From assembly GCF_033958435.1 (NCBI RefSeq), contig NC_134167.1, positions 4,174,001-4,238,000 of the forward strand: a DNA stretch of 64,000 nt, written 5' to 3'. Made by a program: the position numbers and the translations under genes. Source of the DNA: Carettochelys insculpta (Eukaryota > Chordata > Testudines > Carettochelyidae). This document shows positions 51,751 to 61,570 of this stretch, piece after piece. Below the pieces are notes generated by a model. That model was not told where the DNA came from, did no database searches, and saw only the letters and a list, made by a program, of their open reading frames with translations. Each line of letters opens with the position of its first letter. The stretch's first letter is position 1.

Positions 51751-53676
51751 GAAGCCAGCCAGCATCCCAGCACACAGGCACCATTCTCTCTTTCTAGCAC
51801 CACTGGCACAAGGGAGGAGCCACACGGTACAGCTAGCAACCGAGAAACTCGGGCGTCTGGATAGAGGGGACACGCCGAACACGGCACTGTGCTTGGCGAG
51901 GTAATGAGAGCACACGCGCCGCAGCGGATAGACAGAACAGGGCGGTTCCCGAGCTCCTCCCGCCGCAGGTACGCGTTCCTTACATCACCGCTGGCTTGGC
52001 TGAGTAACGCCTGAGAGGCTGAGGGTCTGGCTATGCAGGTCTCCGCCAGCGCGTGGTGCAGCTATACTAATCCTTCCGAGGGAGACCAAACCAGACGACG
52101 TGCAATGACTTTTGGAGCCAGCTGACATCCTGTCTCCTCTGCAAAGACGTTCCACACTTTGGCACCGGGAGTCGGGTTTTTGCTGGTGTCCCTCGCTCTC
52201 CCACACCCAGGTGTGCTAGCTGTCCACAGGGCTCTCACCCTGCCCCACAGGCAGCTGCATGCCAGTGTAGCTAAGCTCCCGGGATGGGCTCACAATGTGC
52301 TTTGGGACCCTTCCGAGGAAAAGCGCTGCAGAAGCGCGAGCGAGGCCTCTCAGGCCTACAGGAGAGAAGCTGCCCGCACAGCTCAAGGAGAGACAGACAC
52401 AAGACAGACCAGAGGAAGGACAGGCAGACTTGGGCAGGGGAACAGAGGCAGCGTCACACTTCAGCTTGTGTCTCTTGGATGTCCCCTGGAGACGGAGCAA
52501 TGAATTTGGGAGAGCAGAGGACAAACGTTTCCAGAACCTGGCTTCCTTTCCCACATGCCCCTCACCAGCTCACAACAGAGGTGGTAACTCCTCTACCCAC
52601 CAGGATGGCAGACAGTTTGGTTTGCGGATGCAGCATGTGATTCAGGCATCTGGCTTTCAACCTGGACACAGCTTTGGCTTGAGCTTTATGAATTTGTTTC
52701 AAGCCTTGGTCCAAAGGCGCCTCTTGCAATCAGAGCCAGGCCTTGGCCTGCACTATTCAGGGCTGAGTCTGAGCTGTCTGGAAGCTCTGAAGTTTGCAGC
52801 TAGTTCTGAGAGGCCTGCTTGCCACGTGAGCATTGCTGCACTCTGCACGGAGGGCCTCCTGCCGAACGAGCTGGCGACTGGGCATTTCAGATGAGCCTCA
52901 CATCCAGCCATGCTAGGGTTCCTACCCAGGCCTCTGCTCCTTGCAGACTGCAAGTGCCCAGGTTATCCTATTGGTTTCTCTTGTGTCTTTCAACTGCTCT
53001 GCAGTAGCTTCCTCCTATCCCCCTTAGAGCGTGGCATGAGAGGAAAAGTAATGTGAATGCAAAAGCAAGTACAAAAAGTACTTATTACATATAAGCAATG
53101 AAGCCCTGCCTCTGCTCCCCAATGCCCCGAATCAGCACAGCACTTAAGCACTTGCTTAAGTTTATGCAACTGATTATTGCTTTGCTGACTCAAACCCCAG
53201 ATAGATGGGGCCTTTTTGCGTGTGCTCCTTTTCCATATGCTGGAGACTCTCCAGTGACTCCACGAGAACACCTCCAGATTAACACGAGTGTGAAAGGGGA
53301 GTTAGAGCCACGGGGGAATCAGAGGTACTGTGGAAAGGGGTCCAGAAAAGAGAGATCACAGCTGGCAGCTGCTGGAGAGCAGAACACTAGACCCCCAAGA
53401 GCACCAAAGCGATGGCAGAGGTGGGACCGACTGGCAAGCAGGCAGGAGCCTAGCTCTCAAGAGATTAGGATCTCTCCCAAGAAGGAGACAGCTGGAACCC
53501 AGTGAGACACAATGGCTCCTAAAAAGCAGGACCCTGAATGGGCAGCAACGCTGGAAACCACCACCAGATGGCAGAGGAGGGAAGAGGATCCAAAGGTGAG
53601 CGAGCGGGCCTGGGAATACCCAGCTAGCCGGCGCACACCAGCAAGGACTCTAGGCGGTTTCGTTTGCAACTTTCCG
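51751..53676. other. Intergenic; no gene recognised
   Basis: A plus frame of 199 codons (52295-52894) has no recognisable features and is not called. No further transposon ends were resolved. Confidence 0.35.
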
Positions 53677-53682
53677 TTTATT
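53677..53682 (-). terminator. BMP1: BMP1 polyadenylation signal candidate
   Basis: AATAAA on the minus strand lies about 770 bases past the BMP1 long-isoform stop codon. It is the first canonical hexamer seen there. Confidence 0.5.
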
Positions 53683-54453
53683 AGACGCAAACTTTCCAAG
53701 CGGCGCTGGCAGCACCGCATGGCTCCTTTCCGCAATCGCTTTCGGGGCCGTCTCTAGGTGGACTGATGCGTTGCAAAGGAGAACAACGCTGCAGCTGGAG
53801 ATCAGGCTTTTTAAAAGAAGGAACGTACATTTGTGGGGAAAGGACCCCGGCACATTAGGTATCTCTCCGAAAAGCACCACTAAAGCAAACCCCTGAACAG
53901 CTGAGAGTTGAAGAGGCCAATGGCCATCTCCTTACAAGCCAGAGTATTGATTCCATTGTTACAAGACATGCCAGCAGCTTCTGGGGGCCTGCTGGGCTCC
54001 TCACTCCTGTGGGGTTTGCATGTTCGGAGAGCTGAGCTGACACCGGTCTTGTCAAGTTTACAAAGGAAAACGCCTGGCACACAGTTGGGCCTTCCTGCAT
54101 GGAGAGGTCCCTCCCGGTGTGGGGATCGGGGTAAAGGGGCGTTCGGGGATAGAATCGATTCATCAATGGTCGCTCTAAAGTGGGTAAGAAGAACATTTGC
54201 TCCTGGCCTGGGCAGGGCCCTGCTTCCTGGAACAAAAAAAGAGACCCAGGAATGGCTATTGAAAGAGAGAAAAGACGCCACCTCCCCCCAGTCTGGTGTA
54301 CGCCAGCAGCTGACTGTGTGAGTGTGTCTTAGGGCTGAGGTTGATGGTGTGTTTCTCTGTCTTCTGGCTGGCTGGGTGGTTCCCCCCTCTCCGCGTAGAA
54401 AAGAACCGTCCCTCCAGCGTGGGGTGGCAAGGGGTCCAGGTGGCCGTGGACCC

Positions 54454-57400
54454 TCACTTCCTTGTGTGCAGAGTGTCCTGGAATTTGGTACTGGTGTACC
54501 GCAGGTGGAAACCCTTCTTGTTGATGGTGTCATCCGAGTGGAACTTGATCATCACCGAGTCTCCGGCGGAGCAGACCTCTTCTGGGGGCTGGCGGGAGAC
54601 AAGAGAGCAGAGAGAGACAGTCGGGCACCCTCTTCTTCCCACCCAGACTGCAGGGGTCTGAGAGTCTCCAGCCTCTCTGGGATAGCTGGGTGGAGCCTTG
54701 GCCATCTTCCCCATCCCCTGTGAGAGGAGGAAGCCAGGTGAAGGCATGGGGATGGAGAGCAATGGCTGAGTCCCAGGGCACCTCCTGGGGCAGCACAGCT
54801 TACACCCCACCTGGCTTGGGGCTTTAGAGCAGCAGCAGCCGCCTTATCTGTGCACCAACCTGAACTGGATCAACTCAGTGGGTGCAGACACTGGGTAGAG
54901 ATGGATTTCAGTGTGGCTCTTTTCGCTTTCCGAGTGGACTAAAGCTAACCTGGACTGCCCCTTTCAGGTCTTACCCACCTCCCCCCGGGTCTGAAAGCTC
55001 CACCGCCCCACAAGGGCTAAGTGGTTCCCCGGCTCCTCTAACGAGCATGCTGTGCTTTGCATTGTAGCCGGGTCTTCCTCTCTGTAGGCTCTTAGCTGTG
55101 CCCATCTCTGCACTAGTGAGGGCTAGAACTGGGACAGGTTTTCCCATGACTAGGCTATGGGCCAAAAAGAGGCATTTTTTCAGTCCACTTCCCCATCCCG
55201 CTCTGAACCCAGGAGGAAATCCGGGAACAGTTTTCTCCAAAAGCAAATGAAAAAAAAAAAGTCAGAATGGTTCATTTAGACTTTTTCAGAGCAAACCTCT
55301 GTGACTTGCTGTTGAGAAATGCCCCTAGATTTGCTTACGCTTTTTTAAAATCAGCCAACATCTTAAACAAACAAACGAATGAACGAACACCCAACCAACG
55401 AACCCTGAAAGAATTCAATTGGGGTCAGACAAGCCCCTTTGTGTGCCCCTGTGGATCTTTCTGTTCAGCCCCCACACCAGGCGATCAATCATTGGCTCAG
55501 CTGTGCCGAGTGACGCACTGTTTCACTCAGGGATGCGGTGCAGATTTCCCCTCCATCGGGGCTGGGAAGGTGGGAGGTGCCCGGCGGGGGAGCTTACCCC
55601 AGATCCACAGTAGCGCCCCAGGCGCGGTGCGGTCCCATCGTAGCCGTCAAAAAGCTCCATGTAGTCATAGCCGCAGTCCGCCTCCTCCTCGATCTCGAAG
55701 GTCTGGAAGATGAGCTCCACCCCATAGCCCTCCTCCGCCGCAATCAGCCACTCGCAGTCCGAGCCCCCGGGGTAGTTGTTGTCTCCGAACTGAGCGTGGG
55801 AATACAGGTCCTTGGTTTTCACCTCCGCTCGCAGCTGGCCCCCACACACTGGAGAGGAGAGCACACATGCACGCACACATGGCAAAGAAGTGAAGGAGGA
55901 CAGGCAGCCATTGCCTGACAGGGTCATCTCCTGTGTTCCCTGTAAGCTGTGCACTTGTCTGGCTGCCCAGGAGAGATTCAGGACCACCAGCTACTTAGCA
56001 GAGCACCCACAGCTGGCAGCGTGATCATCTGGGCGGTGCGCATCTGCACATGCCTCGGTGCACATAACAAAATTTATTCTGCAGGTGGATAGAAAAGTCG
56101 TCTCGCTTCCTCTCTGTTTATGAACATCTTCTCTCTGTCATCTCTGCAGGCCTCCCTCCAGCTCGCCGCACACCCACCCAACCTGTGTCATGGAAGGAGC
56201 GTGTGGGGCTCAGTCACCAGCCCTGGCTGGCTCGGCCTTCTTTGCTAAGTCTGCCACCCTGGGGTGGTTCTGAGCCTGGACAATGGCTCCAGACCCATCC
56301 AACCCTTTTTGTACAGGGTTCATTGAGCAGTCGTGAGAGGGACAGCCAAACGGGCACCATGGAAGTAAATGGGTCCCAGTTATGTCCCTAATGCCTCCTG
56401 CCCCCCAAAGCACAAGGCCCAAATAAAGAGCACAGTTGCTTTGCTGGCTCCTCTCAGTGTTGTTCTGCCATCAGCCAGTGACCCCTCGTTTCTCAGCTCT
56501 CCTCACATTTCACACCTTATACAATACCCTGAACCAGGCCAAGCCTTGGAGCCTTTAAAGGACCCACACTCCTGGGGAGACGGAGGGGGGTGGTGCAGTG
56601 GGACAACATCCCAGCCCCTCTTCTCTGGGACTGGAGCTTCACACCTGGCCTGAGATTGCCACAATGCTCCCGAAGTTTTAGGTACAGGCTGAACCTCTCT
56701 AGCCCAGCACCCTGAGGACCTGACCAGAGCCGGACAAAAGGATTTGCCAGACCAAGGGAAGTCAATATCGTCTAGTGAATTACCAACACTCCCACTGCTG
56801 GCTGGGCTCTTAGAGGACCTTTGGGGTAAATTACAGCTAAACAACAGCACAGAACACGGAGAGCCAGGACTGGTGGCTAGAAAAAATCTTTACGGGACTG
56901 TGGAAAACTTGGCCACACTCATGATAAGTGGCCATCTGGCTGGCTAAAATTGTGCTGGATTATGGATGTTGCCAGACGAGAGAGTTCTGGATTAGGGAGG
57001 TTCAACTTGTACCGGCCTCGGAACCAAACATCACCCAATCAAAAGCCGAGTTACCTGTGGAATAGGCGGCCTGGAAGCCCTTCTTCTGGACAGAGTTATC
57101 AGAGAAGAATTTGAGGAACATCTTGTTGCTGGTGGAGATGACAGGCTCTGGTTCCTTAGCCCCACAGAACCTGCCCAGGACTGGCGCTTTGGCATCTTTC
57201 CCATTGTAAACCTCCAGGTGGTCGTAAGTGCATTCCTGATGACCTTCTATGTCCAGCTCTGTGAAAGTCTGGGAAGAGGGGAGGAGATGGAGGCAAACTT
57301 ACAATAGCAGGAGGTGGCAGAGCCCTGCAGTTTGGCTCTCCAGGTTCTACGGTGGTGCGGGACCATTACAAGTCAGTCTCTGACTGCGCTGTCAGCAGCC

Positions 57401-58194
57401 TTAGGCTGTAAGCAGCAAGAAGTTCCTCTGTACAGAGGCCACCTTGTCAGCAATCTACCCCCGTCCCATTTGGCTGCTCTCTAGCAGAAGGAACAAGAGA
57501 TGCCCCCTGAGAATATAGTGCATAATCAATCCCTTCTTCCCAAGTACTCCATGGCGCCATTGTCCATGAATGGACTGCGGCCACACTCGGAGAGAGGATG
57601 ATGGGTGAGATGGATCACGGGTCTGAAGCACTGTGTTCTCCCCAGGGGCTGGGGTCGCTGCATTAGGTGTGCTAGCCCTTGCTCTATACATTACCAGTTT
57701 GATGCGGTGTCCAGGGGTGGTAGTTATTGCCCAGGTGCACTCTTTCTTGCTTGGGTACTTATCGGGCCAGTTAGGGCTGGAGATAGTACCAGTGACAGAC
57801 GTCACCTTGTGATCACAGCCGGCTGCAGGAAGAAGACACCAAAGAAGGCATCAGTTGGGTGCTATTCCCCCAGGATCACTTCTCCATCCCTCCCCCGCAA
57901 AACTCATTCCCCCAAGGCTCCCAAAGGGCTTCGGTGCCGTTTATCTCAGTCCCTTGCTGCTGGGAGAAACGAAGAGGTGGGGAAACCTCTGCACAGGTGG
58001 AGAGCTGGTGCACCGAGAAGCCCAGCAAGGCAGCCACACCTCCCCAGAAGCCATGGGGACAAAGGTACCTTCTTTGCAGTCATGCTTGTTGTTGTGTAGC
58101 ACAAAGCCGCTCCGGCACTGGCACTGGTAGCTGCCAAAGGTATTCAGGCAGTCATGCTGACAGCCCCCGTTATCCTTTGAACACTCATCTTTGT
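54454..58194 (-). CDS. BMP1: BMP1 / mammalian-tolloid-type protease, 3' half
   Basis: BMP1/mTLD is a secreted astacin metalloprotease that trims procollagen C-propeptides and other matrix precursors and releases BMPs by cutting chordin. The window holds its last five coding exons: 58194-58069 (EGF2), 57822-57695 and 57268-57055 (CUB4), 55848-55598 (CUB5), 54588-54454 (end of CUB5 and tail). Junctions are GT..AG and phases agree. EGF2 has [12 protein letters not shown] and [10 protein letters not shown], the calcium-binding and Asx-hydroxylation pattern. CUB4 has the [19 protein letters not shown] and GRFCG cysteines. CUB5 has [20 protein letters not shown] and GRYCG. The C-terminus [14 protein letters not shown] is almost the human one. 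The protease, CUB1-3 and EGF1 exons are not seen and should lie beyond 64 kb. Confidence 0.97.
56685..57009. mobile_element. MITE with CAGGTTGAACC-type ends in BMP1 intron
   Basis: CAGGCTGAACCTCTCTAG at the left and GGATTAGGGAGGTTCAACTTG at the right are inverted, and TA flanks both ends (56683-56684 and 57010-57011). The family is common in turtles. The insertion ends 45 bases from the CUB4 exon boundary at 57055. Confidence 0.75.
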
Positions 58195-58960
58195 CTACGG
58201 AGAGGGAAAGAAGCAGTCCTTGGTTCAGCCAGGCGCAGCTACCGCTCCCTGCTGGGTAACGGTGAATGGCCAGCATTCAAATGACCCTTCCCAAGCTAGG
58301 GCCATTCAGAAAGGGCCCAGCGCACGCACACGGCTCTGCGCATTGCCAAACCCCACTTCAGTTCCTCAAGCCACCGGCCCTTCCGCACTGGGGTGAGCAT
58401 CAGCCTACCGGCCTGGAAGCCACAGCACCACCTACTCGAGCTGCAACACCTTCCACGGAGGGAAACCGTGCCAAGCAGTGCCCCGCCCACACCTCGCTCC
58501 CTATCCCCGTCTGTGAACGCGTTGCTACAGCAAGAGCCCAGACCTGGACTCGAAACGTGCAATGGAAGGAAACTAGCCAAGACGCACATTCTTCTAGCCA
58601 GCAGCAAATGGGCACAACCCTTGTTCTCACTTCCGCCAGAGCGAATGCCATGATTGACACACAAAACTAGTGCAAGCGAGAGCAGACTCAGACTCCAGGA
58701 CAACGCCGCACGGAAATCAATTCATATGTGTGGGACACTACCATTACCTGTTTCCTGTACAGACGGGGAGGCAGACAAACAGACACAAGGACAACCAGAG
58801 ATGCAAGAAAGACCAGGACACGGAGTCCCTCTTTACTTATCAATAGTAAATGTCACAGACACGATAAAAATTGGAAATAAAGGTCAACTGGCCCATGACA
58901 AACCAGAGAAGTCTAAAAACAATGGCGAATTTAAAAAAATAAGGCCAACAGCCAGTTCTG

Positions 58961-59199
58961 TCAAGCACGGGATTTGGGGCCGGGGCCGCTCTCTGGGCGA
59001 GGCTCTGAGCTAGGACAGAACGGGAGGGCATTGGTTCCCTGAGCCCTGGAGCCTTTGGAGGGGCAGGGGTGTCCCTGAGGAGTTGAGCGGAGGATTGGCC
59101 GAGTTCCTTTGGGGCCTCGTATCCTTTTCTGCAGGCGGAATTTCAAGCCGGGCGGGCGAGCTTTCGGGGGCGGCGGCGGCGGCGGCGGCGGCTTCGTCT
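58961..59199 (-). CDS. BMP1: BMP1 alternative terminal exon (short, non-tolloid isoform)
   Basis: After an acceptor (CTCGTTTCAG) the frame opens in phase 1, the same phase as the EGF2 exon, so CUB3 can splice to either. With the shared G the first residue is Glu here and Asp at EGF2, as in the human short and long isoforms. The tail reads TK, nine prolines, KARPPGLKFRLQKRIRGP; the LKFR-QKR-R core matches the human BMP1-1 tail. Here the frame runs on to a total of 79 residues before TGA at 58961, against about 28 in human. The prolines are encoded by a CCG repeat. No canonical AATAAA was seen just downstream. Confidence 0.8.
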
Positions 59200-59524
59200 C
59201 TGAAACGAGAGGGGGGCGGGGACAGAACGAAGGTGAACCCACGCCACTGTGCCAGGCAGGGGAGTCGGAGACCACGGTCCGGGAGCCAAGTGAGGGCCTG
59301 GGCAGAAGCAGGAACATGCAGCGAGCTGGGGCCAAGCTCAGCAGCGCGCGCGCCAAAGCTGAACGAAAGGGGAAGCACAGACACAGCTGCGGCTGCCAAA
59401 TGGTCAGAAGGGCACAGAAGGAGGGAACGTTGCCGGGAGCCCACTGAGGCACACCCAGCCTTCCCAGCAACCTCTCTGGCTCCTGAAAGAAAACTTCACC
59501 TCCAGCACTCAGCGATGGACCGGC

Positions 59525-59745
59525 ACCCAAGACGGGCCAGACTGGGTCAGACCAAAGGCCCACCCAGCCCAGTGTCCTGTCTGCCAACAGTGGGCAGTGC
59601 CAGGTGCCCCAGAGGGAGTGCCCAGAGCAGGTAACAAGGAAATGACCCAACTCCTGTTACCCTTTCCCAGCACTGACAAAGAGCTCAGGGACACCGTCCC
59701 TGCCATCCTGGCTCATAGCCACTGATGGGCCTGTCCTCCAGGCCT
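59525..59745 (-). mobile_element. CR1-associated repeat fragment
   Basis: GGGTCAGACCAAAGGCCCA, CCCAGTGTCCTGTCTGCC, CCAGGTGCCCCAGAGGGAGT and GGACACCGTCCCTGCCATCC follow a very common turtle and bird interspersed repeat, which I take to be part of a CR1 3' region. Confidence 0.6.
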
Positions 59746-60439
59746 GATCTAGACTGGCTGGGCCAGTCAGGAGGCAGTTTGTCATGCGGCCCCCTACCGA
59801 CACGAGGGAAGCCTTCCTTTCAGGGCAGGTATGGCACCTCTTTCCCGGGGCTGCCCTCTGGTCGCTGGCTGAATGCGCTTGAGGCCTGCAGAGAGGAGAA
59901 CGCGAGGAGGCAGAGCCAGGCTGGCAGACTCCAGAGAGGTTTGGGAGAAGGGAGTCCTGGGAGCACATCGGCCCTTTCAACTCTCAGTCAAATGAAGTCT
60001 TTGCTAGACTTCGCCGGCTGACAGCTAATACAAATTCCACCTGGTTCCTGCGGGGGAGGCCAGCCCTGCAGCTAGGTGACCGAGGGGGCCTGAGACCTGC
60101 CCGTGGGTTGCAGATTGTTCATTTGGAGGAGGTTTCGGAAGACCGCATTTGAGGGATCATTGTTCACACCCGGAAGGCGGAGGCAGAGGGCTGCCGCGTA
60201 CCCACTTACCTCTGCTCCGCTCACCCCTGGCTGCGAGCGTCCCAGGAAGAGTGTGCCCCTCCCTGCACACGGCAGACCAGCCCTGCAAAGCGAGCTCGTC
60301 TCAAGCTTTGGTGCATGAGTAGCAAGGCTGGCTACTTAGGATTCCCCAGGGCTTCCAGCTGGGACGGCTAGATGGTCTTTAAGGGCAATTTCTTTGGCTG
60401 TAGGACAGGTCAAGAGGCAGAGCGGCGACACAGAGAGCG

Positions 60440-60570
60440 CATGAGGCTGGCAGCCAGGAGACAGGGGTGCTATTCACCTGCTCGGACACTGACCCATTAG
60501 TATGGCCTTGGGCAAGACACTTGCCCTCTCTCAGCCTGGTTTCGCCCTCGCTAGCATGGTGACTCGCTAC
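60440..60570 (+). repeat. MIR SINE
   Basis: GCTCGGACACTGACCC and GGCCTTGGGCAAGACACTTG followed by CTCAGCCT match the MIR core, in BMP1 intron sequence. Confidence 0.65.
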
Positions 60571-60654
60571 GTGTACGAGCAGCATGAGTGCAGGTCACGG
60601 TTCTGATCTCTGTCGTGCTCTCAGGTGCCAGTGTAACACACACAACAATAACCA

Positions 60655-61080
60655 GAGACTTCTAGAAGAACAGGGCTGGAAGAGACCTCAGGAGGTCATG
60701 GAGTCCAACCCCCTGTTCAAAACAGGGCCAAACCAATCATATTGTCCCAGCCAGGGCTTTGTCAAGCCGGGACTTAAAACTCTCCAAGGATGTGGATTCC
60801 ACCACCTCCCCAGGCAACCCCTCCCAGAGCTTCACCCCCGCCCCAGTGAAATAGCTTTTCCTAATATCTAGCCTCCACCTCCCTCACTGCAACCTGAAAC
60901 CGTTGCTCCTTGTTCTGTCATCTGCCACCACTGCGAAAAACCTGGCTCCATCCTCTTTGGAACCCCCTTCAGGTAGTCCAAGGCTGGTATTAAATCCCCC
61001 CACTCTTCTCTTCTGCAAACTAAATAAGCCCAAATCCCTCAGCCTCTCCTCAGAAGTCACGTGCCCCAGCCCCTGAATAA
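60655..61080 (-). mobile_element. CR1 LINE 3' region
   Basis: GGAAGAGACCTCAGGAGGTC, GAGTCCAACCCCCTGTTCA, TCCACCACCTCCCCAGGCAA, AATATCTAGCCTCCACCTCC and CTCAGCCTCTCCTCAGAAGT occur in order, giving some 420 bases of CR1 3' end on the minus strand. Confidence 0.9.
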
Positions 61081-61429
61081 CCGGACAGTTAAGCCTAGGC
61101 CTGTGGAGCTTTCCACTCGCGGCAGATGCTTACTCTGGGGCACACAACGAAGGATTTAAAGTAGCAGGAAGTTGGCCCCAGCCTCTGCTCTCGGATGGAA
61201 GCTCTTGTGTGCACTGTCTGGTCAGACTGTCAGCCATGAGGGGCTGTGGGGCCTTCAGCTCCGTACAGCACCAAGCACAGAGTCAAGTGCTCAAACTTCC
61301 AGAGTGACTGGTCTGCAAGAAGCCATGAGGAAGGCGGGACACTGACAGGGCTTTAAAGTGTTGCATGGAAAGTTATTTCTGAATTCAGGCAAGCTTTTCT
61401 GGGCCAAAGGCTGGGCCTGTGGGTTGGAC

Positions 61430-61570
61430 ATCCCAGTGGGACACAAGAGAGCCGAGCTCATTCCCAGGCCCTCCGTGTGTCCTCGGGCCAGTCACTTGAA
61501 TGCCTCAGCTCCTCAAGTCCATTTAGCATGAGGGACGGCCCTGTTATTCTTATGAGCCTGGCAGTTGCTG
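61430..61570 (+). repeat. MIR SINE
   Basis: GTCCTCGGGCCAGTCACTTG, GCCTCAGCTCCTCAAGTCC and the following ATGAGGGACGG fit a diverged MIR. Confidence 0.5.

Noticed and set aside
52295..52894. Plus-strand 199-codon frame
   Set aside because: No recognisable motif and no start or poly(A) context; less biased codon use than the frame at 50186-51271.
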